Assembly (NCBI RefSeq): GCF_041320275.1
Contig: NZ_CP162023.1
Span: 3,472,001 to 3,536,000, forward strand
DNA length: 64,000 nucleotides
From: Mumia sp. Pv4-285
GTDB taxonomy: Bacteria; Actinomycetota; Actinomycetes; Propionibacteriales; Nocardioidaceae
Direction of reading: 5' to 3'
Shown: positions 1 through 7,792 of the stretch, in pieces
Numbering within the stretch: the first letter of the stretch is position 1
Layout of the letters: each line of letters begins with the position of its first letter
Program-made: the position numbers and the translations under genes
The notes under the pieces: generated by a model
What the model was told of the DNA's origin: nothing
Seen by the model: only the letters and a program-made list of their open reading frames with translations
Database searches by the model: none

Positions 1-667
1 CGCCCAGCCCCTCCTCGGCCAGCGCGGCGATGGCGGCGCGCGGGTCAGCCGGGAGCCGGTCCTCCGGGACGACGCTCCGCGCGACGTACTCGAGGTGGTC
101 GAGGCAGACGCTCGCGAGGTCGAACGCGCGCTCGCAGATCACCCACTGGAAGTGCAGGCCGTCGCTCATCGCGATGCACTGCCGGGCGAGCCGCTCGGGG
201 TCGACGTCCGGACTCAGGTCTCCACGCTCGAGGCACCCGGCGAAGTGCGCGGTGACGGCAGCGACGACGCGGGGATGGTCAGCGGCCTCGTACGAGCTCT
301 TCGACTTGACGAGGCGAGCGGTCTCGACGGCCGTGAGGACCGAGAGCTCGACGAGCTCGGGGTCGTTCGCGAAGAGCGTGGTCGACAGCTGCATGCGGGC
401 GAAGACGTCGATCGCCGTCGGCGCCGCGGGCAGGAGACCCCACCATCGCTGGATCTCCGCCATGCGCCTGCCGTGCACCGCGATGAGGAGGTGAGCCTTG
501 CTCGGGAAGTAGTGCAGGACGCCTTCTTGGGTGATGCCGACGTCGCGCGCGATGGCGGCCAACGAGGTGTTCACGTAGCCGGCCTGCGCGAACCGCGCGG
601 CGGCGGCCTCGAGGATGCTCTCCTCCCGTTGACGCCCGCTGACGTACCGGCCCCGGACTCCGCTCAC
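1..667 (-). CDS. TetR/AcrR-family transcriptional regulator, 3' end outside window
   Basis: Reading leftward from GTG at 667, an open frame continues to the window edge (about 222 codons seen), so the C-terminus is missing. The N-terminus (residues about 15-60) is a typical TetR helix-turn-helix with the order AAARFAQAGY, LAAIARDVGI, VLHYFPSKAHLL. The rest is helical and looks like a TetR ligand-binding domain. It is divergent from the small LuxR-type gene. The 80-bp gap holds an inverted repeat (718-736) that would suit autorepression. No in-frame ATG lies upstream, which supports the GTG start. Ligand and targets cannot be told from the sequence. Confidence 0.88.
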   Translation of the reverse strand, partial: MSGVRGRYVSGRQREESILEAAAARFAQAGYVNTSLAAIARDVGITQEGVLHYFPSKAHLLIAVHGRRMAEIQRWWGLLPAAPTAIDVFARMQLSTTLFANDPELVELSVLTAVETARLVKSKSSYEAADHPRVVAAVTAHFAGCLERGDLSPDVDPERLARQCIAMSDGLHFQWVICERAFDLASVCLDHLEYVARSVVPEDRLPADPRAAIAALAEEGLG

Positions 668-710
668 GGGGTCGATGCTACCGATGGCCGGAACCTGCCA
701 CGCCAAAACC

Positions 711-739
711 TTGTTCACTAGGTGTTCGGTTCCTAGCAT
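711..739 (+). promoter_or_regulatory. Candidate promoter for the LuxR-type gene, possibly leaderless
   Basis: TTGTTC (711-716), a 17-base spacer and TAGCAT (734-739) resemble -35/-10 boxes. Transcription would start at about 746-747, which is the ATG at 747. That fits a leaderless mRNA, common in Actinobacteria, and explains the lack of a ribosome binding site. The candidate TetR operator lies inside this promoter. Confidence 0.4.
718..736. promoter_or_regulatory. Inverted repeat, candidate TetR operator
   Basis: CTAGG-N9-CCTAG lies between the divergent tetR-like gene and the LuxR-type gene. A TGTTC direct repeat (712-716 and 723-727) overlaps it. The position is right for the divergent TetR protein, but binding is inferred. 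Confidence 0.5.
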
Positions 740-746
740 GATCGGC

Positions 747-974
747 ATGCAGGTCGACCATCGTCGAGACGCCCCACCACGGTCCGCGCTGGACGCCGAG
801 GAGATCGAGCTCCTCCGCGTCCTGAGCACCGGCGTGCCGTGGAGCGTCGTCGCGCACCGCCTGCACATGAGCGAGCGCACGGCTCACCGTCGCACCCGCC
901 AGATCTGCGAGTCGGTCGGCGTCGGCAAGCCGATCGAGGCCGTCGTCTGGGCGATTCGGCACGGCTTCATCTGA
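747..974 (+). CDS. Small LuxR-type helix-turn-helix protein
   Basis: The 75-residue product is almost only a GerE/LuxR DNA-binding domain: an L-x-AEEIELLRVL start, VVAHRLHMSERTAHRRTRQI as the helix-turn-helix, and a final helix with EAVVWAIRHGFI. There is no receiver or sensor domain. Such HTH-only proteins may be stand-alone regulators or partners of larger LuxR proteins. The start is uncertain: ATG 738 is in frame but overlaps the proposed -10 box, so ATG 747 is preferred. It is divergent from the TetR gene, so one operator may control both. Confidence 0.7.
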   Translation: MQVDHRRDAPPRSALDAEEIELLRVLSTGVPWSVVAHRLHMSERTAHRRTRQICESVGVGKPIEAVVWAIRHGFI

Positions 975-1030
975 CCCTTCGGCGGCACTGGCCGGTTCCT
1001 GACAGATCTCGGCCGAACCCTTGCCGTCAG

Positions 1031-1044
1031 GTGACCTGGGTCAC
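1031..1044. promoter_or_regulatory. Palindrome upstream of the GH106-like gene
   Basis: GTGACC-TG-GGTCAC is a 14-bp inverted repeat just upstream of the LacI-type operator. It may be a second regulator site. No factor can be assigned. Confidence 0.35.
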
Positions 1045-1050
1045 AGGCTA

Positions 1051-1062
1051 TGAAACGTTTCA
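1051..1062. promoter_or_regulatory. LacI-family-type operator
   Basis: TGAAACGTTTCA is a perfect 12-bp palindrome with the central CG typical of LacI/GalR operators. It lies 25 bases upstream of the GTG start of the secreted glycosidase, so repression relieved by a sugar is likely. Its sequence differs from the GGCAAC motifs at the LacI gene at 15191, so a regulator outside the window is more probable. Confidence 0.65.
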
Positions 1063-1087
1063 GTCCCTCACCTCAGGGAGACCTCCC

Positions 1088-4000
1088 GTGACCGAACACT
1101 CTCGCCCCTCCCGTCCCAGGACGCGGTGGCTCACCGGCGTCGCGGCGGCCGCCTGCCTCCTCGGCGGTGCGCTCACCGCACCCGCGACCGCAGCGCCCCC
1201 TGCCCGCCATCCCGGCGCGTCCTCCACACCCTCAGGCTTCGTCAAGGACTTCACGTCGGCCGACCGCGAGCACGGAGCGATGTTCCGCTGGTGGTGGCCG
1301 TCCTCCGTCGAGGCCGGCCCCGCCGTCCGCCAGCTCCGCCAGGTCGCCGCCGCCGGCTACAAGGGTGTCGAGATCGCCTTCGTCATGGACGGCACCACCT
1401 ACCCGGTCGACCCGGACGAGCACGCGTTCGGTGACGCGAGCTGGCGTGCGGCGGTCCGGGCCGTGCTCGCCGAGGCCCAGCAGCTCGGCGTCCAGGTCGA
1501 CCTGACCCTCGGCGGCCGGTGGCCGGCGGCAGTCCCGGGGCTCGACGTGGGCACCGACAGCGCCAGCCAGGAGCTGGTCACCGGGAGCGCGACCGTCGCG
1601 GGCGGCACGACGTACGCCGCCGCCGTCCCGGCGCCGACCCCGCGGACCTACCAGGACCGCACGTCGGAGAACGGGGTCATCACCTCCACGACGAAGACGT
1701 CGCAGCCCACGTACGTCACCGCGACGGCGACCCGGTGCGTCGCGGACTGCACCGAGGCCAAGCCCCGGCTCGACCTCGGCTCCGTCCGTGACATCAGCGG
1801 CGCCGTACGCGACGGGAAGGTCTCGTGGACCGCGCCCGCCGAGGGCACGTGGCTCGTGACCGGCTACTGGCAGCGCGGGACGGCTCAGCGCAACGACGCC
1901 CCGTTCGGCTCCACCGTCTCGCTGCTCTCCGACCCGGAGTCGCGGGTCGTCGACCACTTCGGCAGGGCAGGCACAGAGGAGTTCATCGCGTACTTCGACA
2001 CGCTGCTCGACCCGGCCACGCGGCGCCTCCTCAAGGCCAACGGCGGATCGATCTTCGAGGACTCGCTCGAGCTGAAGTTCGCGCAGGCCTGGACGCCGAC
2101 GTTCTTCGCGGCCTTCCAGAAGACCAACGGCTACTCCGTACGGCCCTACCTGCCCGCCCTCGCCCAGCGCGAGGCGTCGAGCCCGTTCGCTCCCCCGTCG
2201 CCGGAGTTCGCGTTCGGCGAGGGACAGGACACGGTCGCCGAGCGCGTCCTCCACGACGTCGACCAGACGCTGAACGACCTCTACCTCGAGAACCACGTGA
2301 AGCCCGTCCGCCGATGGGCCAGGGGACTCGGACTGACCTTCCGCGCACAGCCGTACGGCGAGCCGATCGACCTCGGTGGCGCAGCCTCGCACCTCGACGT
2401 CACCGAGTGCGAGACGCTCGGGTGCAGCGAGGACCAGTTCCGGACGGCGGCCGCCGGCGTGAGCCTCGCCGGCAAGCAGGTCCTCAGCAGCGAGATGCTG
2501 CCGGGCGGCTTCGGCAACCTGTACGGCCTCACGCAGGCGCAGATCACCGCCGCGGTCAACCGCGAGTACGCGCTGGGCGCGAACCAGATGGTGTTCCACG
2601 GCCTGCCCTACCCGAACATCCCCCCGAGCGCCGACGGCACCGTCGTCGACAACGCCTCATCCTGGCCGGGGTTCCACGGGTTCGGCGCGAACATCGGTGA
2701 GGCGTTCGGTCCACGCCAGCCGTCCTGGTCGATGCAGTCCGACACTGCTGGCTACTACGCGCGGATGCAGCAGACGTTGCAGACCGGCTCGGCGCGGTAC
2801 GACGTCGCGGTGCTGAACCAGGCGCTCGGCGCCGACGCGGCGAGTCACGACGGCACGTTCCTCGATGCCGCGGGCTACACGTTCGGCTACGCCACGCCGG
2901 GGGCGCTGCGCGGCCAGAAGGTCTCCCGCGGCGTGCTGGACCCCGGCGGCGCCGGTTTCCGGGCGCTCGTCGTCGGCAGCGAGCCGACCGACCTCGCGAC
3001 CGCACGCGAGGTCGAGCGCCTCGCGCGTTCGGGGCTGCGGATCGTCGTCGTCGGCGAGGGTCCGACACGTTCTGCCGGATACGCACGCGACGCGACGGCT
3101 GCCGCCGCGCTCGACCGCGAGGTGCGGCGGACGTTCTCGCGCATCGCGGCATCCCGTTCGACGACCGTCGTCGCTGACGACGCGGGTGCCCTCGCTGCCC
3201 TCGAGGACGAGGTCCGGGCCGACGCCGAGGTGTCCGACCCCGGCGTGAAGGTGGCCCGCCGGTCGGACGGCGGCCGCGACTACTACGTCCTCGTGAACCG
3301 CACCGACGCGCCGGTCACGACCGACGTCGCGATCGCCGGTGACCGCAGCACCGCCCCGTACACGCTCGACCCGTGGACCGGCTCCGTGAAGCCCGTCGGC
3401 GTGTACGACCGCCGGGGCAACCGGGTCGTCGTCCGCTCCGTCGACCTGGAACCCGGCGCGGCGAAGGCGTTCGCTCTCGCGGAGCGACGGTTCACCGGGA
3501 CAACAGTCGCGGTTCACGCCGTCACGACCACTGCGGACGACGCGGCGGTCTCGACCACGGGCGGGAGGCATGCGCGCCAGACGCTGACCGTGACGGACAC
3601 CGAGGGCGGCAGCGTCACCACCCGACTGAGCGACGGGCGGGTCGTCCGGTCGACGATCGGGTCGGTGCCCGCTCCAACGTCCCTCACCTCGTGGGACCTG
3701 GACCTGGACGAGTGGCTGCCGGGCGATCCCGACGACGCCTCCGACGTCACGCGCCACCAGCAGCACGCGATCGAGGACGTCGACCTCGTCTCGTGGACGC
3801 AGATCCCGGAGATCAAGGATGCGGTCGGCGTCGGGACGTACACGACCGAGATCACCGCCTCGAAGGCGCTGGCCGACGCGGGGACCGTGCTCGACCTGGG
3901 CGCCGTCTCGGGCTCGTACCGGGTCGTCGTGAACGGGAGGCGACTGCCGGTCGCCGACCAGCTCGACACGCGGATCGACCTGGGCGGCCGGCTCGTCCCC

Positions 4001-4159
4001 GGGCGCAACACGATCGAGGTCACGGTGGCGAGCACGCTGCTCAACCGGTTGCGCACCACGCGACCGAGCGAGTTCGGCAGCCGGGAGCCGACGACGAACG
4101 GCCTGCTCGGCCCGGTGACGGTCGAGCCGTACCGGACGGCGGTGCAGACGGTGCGCTGA
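1088..4159 (+). CDS. Secreted glycoside hydrolase, GH106 (alpha-L-rhamnosidase)-like
   Basis: The product is 1023 residues with an N-terminal signal peptide: a basic stretch, then GVAAAACLLGGALTAPATAA, with cleavage near residue 37. The mature start has the MFRWWWP motif and a following region (VEIAFVMDG, EAQQLGVQVDLTLGGRWP) that I recognise from the glycosyl hydrolase/GH106 rhamnosidase family. The C-terminus (YTTEITAS, SGSYRVVVNGRRL) looks like a galactose-binding-type beta-sandwich. Start GTG 1088 has AGGGAG seven bases upstream; the frame is open further upstream but without a signal peptide. It probably removes rhamnose or related sugars from plant or microbial polysaccharides outside the cell. 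The LacI-type operator upstream supports sugar induction. Exact specificity is unknown. Confidence 0.75.
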   Translation: MTEHSRPSRPRTRWLTGVAAAACLLGGALTAPATAAPPARHPGASSTPSGFVKDFTSADREHGAMFRWWWPSSVEAGPAVRQLRQVAAAGYKGVEIAFVMDGTTYPVDPDEHAFGDASWRAAVRAVLAEAQQLGVQVDLTLGGRWPAAVPGLDVGTDSASQELVTGSATVAGGTTYAAAVPAPTPRTYQDRTSENGVITSTTKTSQPTYVTATATRCVADCTEAKPRLDLGSVRDISGAVRDGKVSWTAPAEGTWLVTGYWQRGTAQRNDAPFGSTVSLLSDPESRVVDHFGRAGTEEFIAYFDTLLDPATRRLLKANGGSIFEDSLELKFAQAWTPTFFAAFQKTNGYSVRPYLPALAQREASSPFAPPSPEFAFGEGQDTVAERVLHDVDQTLNDLYLENHVKPVRRWARGLGLTFRAQPYGEPIDLGGAASHLDVTECETLGCSEDQFRTAAAGVSLAGKQVLSSEMLPGGFGNLYGLTQAQITAAVNREYALGANQMVFHGLPYPNIPPSADGTVVDNASSWPGFHGFGANIGEAFGPRQPSWSMQSDTAGYYARMQQTLQTGSARYDVAVLNQALGADAASHDGTFLDAAGYTFGYATPGALRGQKVSRGVLDPGGAGFRALVVGSEPTDLATAREVERLARSGLRIVVVGEGPTRSAGYARDATAAAALDREVRRTFSRIAASRSTTVVADDAGALAALEDEVRADAEVSDPGVKVARRSDGGRDYYVLVNRTDAPVTTDVAIAGDRSTAPYTLDPWTGSVKPVGVYDRRGNRVVVRSVDLEPGAAKAFALAERRFTGTTVAVHAVTTTADDAAVSTTGGRHARQTLTVTDTEGGSVTTRLSDGRVVRSTIGSVPAPTSLTSWDLDLDEWLPGDPDDASDVTRHQQHAIEDVDLVSWTQIPEIKDAVGVGTYTTEITASKALADAGTVLDLGAVSGSYRVVVNGRRLPVADQLDTRIDLGGRLVPGRNTIEVTVASTLLNRLRTTRPSEFGSREPTTNGLLGPVTVEPYRTAVQTVR

Positions 4160-4182
4160 CCGGATGCGGAGGGTCGAGCCAC

Positions 4183-4221
4183 GGTATCGATCCTCCGCTG
4201 GCGCTCCGGCCTCGACCAGCG
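4183..4221 (-). repeat. Dispersed CTGGTCGAG-type repeat, copy 1
   Basis: On the minus strand this reads CGCTGGTCGAGG, then a CGCCAGCG arm, then GATCGATACC. CGCTGG (4196-4201) pairs with CCAGCG (4216-4221). Related copies lie at 23792-23874 and 44034-44056, always just after a stop codon. Confidence 0.45.
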
Positions 4222-4250
4222 AAGCGTGGGCGGGGGGCTATCGTGCGCGG

Positions 4251-5321
4251 ATGACTGACACGGTGCTCGTGACCGGGGGAAGCGGCTTCGTCGCCGGGCA
4301 CCTGGTCGCCCAGCTGCTCGACGCCGGGTACGCGGTGCGCGCGAGCGTCCGCGACCTGGCACGCACCGACAAGGTCCAGCCGCTGCGCGACCTCGCCGCC
4401 ACGCGACCCGGCACCCTCGAGCTCTTCGAGGCCGACCTGCTCGACGGGGGAGGGTTCACGGCGGCCATGGACGGCTGTACGCGTGCCTTCCACGTCGCCA
4501 GCCCTTTCCTGATGCCCGAGCAGATCGAGGACGGTCGACGTGACGTGCTCGATCCGGCGATCATCGGTACCCGCAACGTGATCGACGCCGTCAACGCCAC
4601 GCCGAGCGTCGAGCGGCTCGTCCTGACCTCCACGGTGGGCGCGATCTTCGGCGACTACGTGGACGTGCTCGCGATGCGGGACCAGACCCTGCGCGAGGAG
4701 TACGTGAACGAGACGAGCACGCTGGAGAACAACCCGTACCACTATGCGAAGACACGGGCGGAGAACCTCGCCTGGGAGGCGGCCAGGGCGCAGGAGCGTT
4801 GGTCCCTCGTCTGCATCAACCCGGGCCTCGTCCTCGGACCCTCGATCGGCGGACCGTCCGACTCGGGAAGCCTCTTCCTGATGAACGAGCTGATGAGCGG
4901 CTACTTCTTCTACGGAGCGCCCGACTTCAGCTTCACCGTCGCTGACGTCCGGGACGTCGCCACGGCGCACGTCCGCGCGGCCGAGCTCGACGACGCGCAC
5001 GGCCGCTACATCGTGGCCCGCCCGGAGATGCTCTCGTTCCTCGAGATGGCGCGCATCATCAGGAGCCGACATCCTCGCCGGGTCCTGATCCCTCGACACC
5101 CGGTGCCTGACGCCGCCGTACGCGTGCTCGGACCGCGCTTCGGCCTCACCCCGGACTACATCGCGAAGCACCTCGGGATCCGCTTCGCGGTCGACAACAG
5201 TCGCAGCGTGGACGAGCTCGGCATCGACTACCGTGCAGCCGAGCAGACGATCCTCGACCACTTCGACGACTGGCGGCAGGGCCGACGTCGTACGCGCGAA
5301 CGGGTCTCCGCAGCAGTGTGA
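4251..5321 (+). CDS. NAD-dependent epimerase/dehydratase (extended SDR, dihydroflavonol-reductase-like)
   Basis: The 356-residue protein opens with TVLVTGGSGFVAGHLVAQLL, the Rossmann GxxGxxG motif of extended SDRs. It has the YxxxK catalytic pair in YHYAK, followed by CINPGLVLGPSIGG. These features match the dihydroflavonol-4-reductase/cinnamoyl-CoA-reductase-like group, which reduces carbonyls with NADPH. ATG 4251 is used although the frame is open 29 codons upstream. Its stop codon overlaps a CRP-type site belonging to the next operon. The substrate cannot be predicted. Confidence 0.82.
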   Translation: MTDTVLVTGGSGFVAGHLVAQLLDAGYAVRASVRDLARTDKVQPLRDLAATRPGTLELFEADLLDGGGFTAAMDGCTRAFHVASPFLMPEQIEDGRRDVLDPAIIGTRNVIDAVNATPSVERLVLTSTVGAIFGDYVDVLAMRDQTLREEYVNETSTLENNPYHYAKTRAENLAWEAARAQERWSLVCINPGLVLGPSIGGPSDSGSLFLMNELMSGYFFYGAPDFSFTVADVRDVATAHVRAAELDDAHGRYIVARPEMLSFLEMARIIRSRHPRRVLIPRHPVPDAAVRVLGPRFGLTPDYIAKHLGIRFAVDNSRSVDELGIDYRAAEQTILDHFDDWRQGRRRTRERVSAAV

Positions 5322-5332
5322 CGCAGGTCACA
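5317..5332. promoter_or_regulatory. Perfect CRP/GlxR-type site
   Basis: TGTGA-CGCAGG-TCACA matches the TGTGA-N6-TCACA consensus of the CRP/FNR family exactly. It overlaps the stop of the SDR gene and lies about 130 bp before the likely transcription start of the globin operon. cAMP-dependent control by an actinobacterial Crp/GlxR is an inference. Confidence 0.6.
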
Positions 5333-5418
5333 TTTCCTGTCGCCTCGACTTCGCCTCACATTTTCCGACAAAGCCGCACATACGCGTACAGAACGCGCTA
5401 GCACCTCCTCAAAGTGCC

Positions 5419-5448
5419 TTGGCTGCTTGATGAAATCACTGCTATACA
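5419..5448 (+). promoter_or_regulatory. Candidate promoter of the globin operon
   Basis: TTGGCT (5419-5424) and TATACA (5443-5448) are separated by 18 bases, which is a good sigma-70-type promoter for this GC-rich sequence. The leader to ATG 5504 would be about 50 bases. Confidence 0.5.
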
Positions 5449-5503
5449 GGCGCCGGACACGTGGGTCGCAATCCGGAGCCGACCCCGCAGAAGGGAGCGT
5501 CGC

Positions 5504-5893
5504 ATGACCGAGGTCGCCACAGCTCAGGACGAGCAGACCCCCTACGAGCGCGTCGGCGGTGGACCCGCCGTCAAGCTTGTCGTCGACCGTTTCTACGAGC
5601 TCGTCCTCGCCGACGAGACGCTCGCCCCTTACTTCACCGACAGCGACCTGACGAGCCTCAAGCGTCACCAGGTGCAGCTGATCTCGCACCTGCTCGACGG
5701 CCCGGTCTCGTACGACGGCCGCGAGCTCCGCGACGCGCACGCCGGCCTCGACATCACGCCCGAGGCGTACGCGCGGGTGACCGAGCACCTCGTCGGTGTG
5801 CTCGTGGGCGCGGGCGTCCCCGACGACATCATCGCCTCGCTCGGCGGGACGCTCACGGCCGTCGAGCCCGAGATCGTCGCCCCGCAGAGCTGA
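5504..5893 (+). CDS. Truncated haemoglobin, group I (2/2 Hb)
   Basis: The 129-residue protein follows the group I pattern: YERVGGGPAVKLVVDRFYELV at the B helix, LKRHQVQLISHLLDGP at the E helix, and DAHAGLDIT with the proximal F8 histidine at about residue 79. Group I truncated haemoglobins bind O2 and NO and often act as NO dioxygenases. ATG 5504 is preceded by AAGGGAG. A flavohaemoglobin gene follows after 5 bases, so the two are surely co-transcribed. That pairing suggests the reductase domain next door may serve NO or oxygen chemistry in the same pathway. Confidence 0.9.
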   Translation: MTEVATAQDEQTPYERVGGGPAVKLVVDRFYELVLADETLAPYFTDSDLTSLKRHQVQLISHLLDGPVSYDGRELRDAHAGLDITPEAYARVTEHLVGVLVGAGVPDDIIASLGGTLTAVEPEIVAPQS

Positions 5894-5898
5894 CCGGC

Positions 5899-7053
5899 GT
5901 GGATCCGGCAGCACTGAAGGAGAGCTGGGCGTACGTCGCGAAGAACGGTGACGACGTCCCCCTGTTCTTCTACTCGCACCTGTTCCTGTCCCATCCCGAC
6001 GTCCGGAGCATGTTCCCGATCTCGATGTCCGGGCAGCGTGACAAGCTCGTCGCCGCACTCGGCGCCGTCGTGAGCAACGTCGACCAGTTCGACACGGTCG
6101 CGCCGCTGCTCGGGCAACTCGGCAACGACCACCGGCGGTTCCGCGCGACGCCCGACCAGTACAACGCGGTCGGAGCATCCCTGCTCGCCACCCTCCAGCA
6201 CTTCCTCGGATCGCAGTGGACCGACGAGCTGGCCGCCGACTGGGCGGCCGCGTACGGCGTGATCGCCAAAACGATGGTGCAGGGCGCCGAGGAGGCGGCC
6301 AAGACGGCGCCGTCGTGGTGGGATGCCGAAGTCCTCTCGGTCGAGCGCCGCACGCTCGACGTGGCGGTGATCCAGCTCCGTCCTCAGCAGCCGCTGCCGT
6401 ACGAGCCTGGACAGTCGCTGGCCGTCGAGGTCCCCCAGCGTGAGCGGCTGTGGCGCTACTACAGCCCCGCCAACGCCCCGCGTGAGGACGGCACGCTCGA
6501 CCTGCACGTGCAGATCGTCGACGGCGGCCAGGTCAGCAGCGCCATGGTCAAGGAACTGACGGCCGGCGACGTCGTACGGATGAGCGCTCCGATCGGCACG
6601 GCGCTGACGCTCGACGACCCGACCCGCGACCTCCTGCTCGTCGCAGGAGGGACCGGGCTCGCGCCCTTCAAGGCACTCGTCGAGCAGGTCGACCGGCTGT
6701 GGAGCGAGACCGGCAGCGGCCCGAAGGTTCACCTGTTCCACGGCGCACGGATGCCGTGGAACCTGTACGACGACGAGGCCATGCGGGCGTTCACCGACCG
6801 CCCCTGGTTCGCCTACGACAGCGCCGTCTCCGACGACTCGACCTACCGAGGCCTGCGGGGCAACGTCGCCCAGGTCGCGGCCGCGCACGGCAGCTGGGCC
6901 GGCTACCGCGTCCTGGTGTGCGGCTCCGGCGCGATGGTCGAGGGTTCACTGACCGACCTCGCTGCGGCGGGCATCCCCCGCGACGACATCCGCTACGAGG
7001 ACTTCGGGACGAGCGGCCCTCCGCCGTCCGCCGACACGGAAAGGACGGAGTGA
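5899..7053 (+). CDS. Flavohaemoprotein (globin-FAD-NAD reductase fusion)
   Basis: The 384-residue protein has a globin domain (1-135) with the likely proximal His78 in NDHRRF and Tyr88 in PDQY. A ferredoxin-reductase-type FAD domain follows with RYYS (186-189), then a NAD domain with GGTGLAP (250-256) and VLVCGSGAM. This is the domain order of Hmp-type NO dioxygenases, which turn NO into nitrate using O2 and NADH. It is shorter than E. coli Hmp only by small loops. GTG 5899 is chosen because it lies just after the truncated haemoglobin stop. The longer open frame upstream overlaps that gene and lacks globin sequence. Confidence 0.85.
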   Translation: MDPAALKESWAYVAKNGDDVPLFFYSHLFLSHPDVRSMFPISMSGQRDKLVAALGAVVSNVDQFDTVAPLLGQLGNDHRRFRATPDQYNAVGASLLATLQHFLGSQWTDELAADWAAAYGVIAKTMVQGAEEAAKTAPSWWDAEVLSVERRTLDVAVIQLRPQQPLPYEPGQSLAVEVPQRERLWRYYSPANAPREDGTLDLHVQIVDGGQVSSAMVKELTAGDVVRMSAPIGTALTLDDPTRDLLLVAGGTGLAPFKALVEQVDRLWSETGSGPKVHLFHGARMPWNLYDDEAMRAFTDRPWFAYDSAVSDDSTYRGLRGNVAQVAAAHGSWAGYRVLVCGSGAMVEGSLTDLAAAGIPRDDIRYEDFGTSGPPPSADTERTE

Positions 7054-7057
7054 CGCC

Positions 7058-7645
7058 ATGACCACCCCCACCGACGTCAGCAAGATCGCGTCCGAGATCC
7101 GCCGCGCGAGCTTCACGGTGCGACGTCGCGGGTTCGACGAGGACGAGGTCGGCATCTTCCTGCGCGAGCTGGCGGGCGCCGTCCAGCGGATCGAGGAGGA
7201 GAACGAGTCCCTCCGTGCGGAGCTGAAGGCCCGCGACGTCAAGAGCACCGAGCCGATCAGCGCTCAGGCGGTCATCATGTTCGCCGAGGCGCAGAAGATC
7301 GCCGACAGCCTGATCGACGAGGCGGTCTCGCACGCCCGCGAGCTGATGGTGTCGGCGCGCTCGCAGCAGCGTGACATCGTCCGCGACGCGCACGCCGCAG
7401 CGGCTGCCGCCGCCGAGAAGGCCGCCGAGACGGCCGAGCAGGTGCGGACCGCGCCGACCGAAGGCGCTGCCCGCTACGACCACCCGGTGGCCGAGATCGA
7501 GTACGTCAGGACGTTCGCGAAGGTCGCCCAGATCCAGCTCCGGTCGGTGCTCGACGCGCTCACCGAGCAGGTCGACGCCCTGGGTGAGATGCCCCGGCTC
7601 GAGCGTGGCGACGAGTCGCGTCAGCGGCCGTGGCCCGACCGCTGA
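7058..7645 (+). CDS. DivIVA-domain coiled-coil protein
   Basis: The 195-residue protein starts with a DivIVA-like segment (residues 6-60: RRASFTVRRRGFDEDEVGIFLRELA as the membrane-binding type start, then a coiled coil). A helical Ala/Glu-rich stretch covers residues 70-130. DivIVA/Wag31 family proteins mark cell poles and organise growth or division. This one is short and sits 4 bases behind the flavohaemoglobin with AGGACGGAG as ribosome binding site, so it belongs to the globin operon, an unusual place. The main DivIVA of the cell would normally be in the ftsZ region, so this is probably a paralogue. Confidence 0.75.
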   Translation: MTTPTDVSKIASEIRRASFTVRRRGFDEDEVGIFLRELAGAVQRIEEENESLRAELKARDVKSTEPISAQAVIMFAEAQKIADSLIDEAVSHARELMVSARSQQRDIVRDAHAAAAAAAEKAAETAEQVRTAPTEGAARYDHPVAEIEYVRTFAKVAQIQLRSVLDALTEQVDALGEMPRLERGDESRQRPWPDR

Positions 7646-7663
7646 CCGGACGCTCTCCCGACG

Positions 7664-7702
7664 CGCCCCGCGGGCGTACGCGCTGACGTACGCCCCGGGG
7701 CG
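7664..7702 (+). terminator. Strong hairpin after the globin operon
   Basis: A long stem (left arm 7664-7680, right arm 7687-7702, one bulged base, loop CGCTGA) lies 18 bases after the DivIVA-like stop. It has no T-run, as is usual for actinobacterial terminators. It separates the globin operon from gpgS. Confidence 0.55.
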
Positions 7703-7792
7703 GTCGTCGGCCGACCGGGCCTCGCCGGCGCCCGCGCCTGAGTCAGCGTCAGGGCCCGAACCGGTCAGGACCGGTGAACTACCATTTCGAGA

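Noticed and set aside
839-1087. N-terminal extension of the GH106-like protein
   Set aside because: The extra 83 codons overlap the LuxR-type gene in another frame and precede the signal peptide and the promoter elements; GTG 1088 with AGGGAG is the better start.
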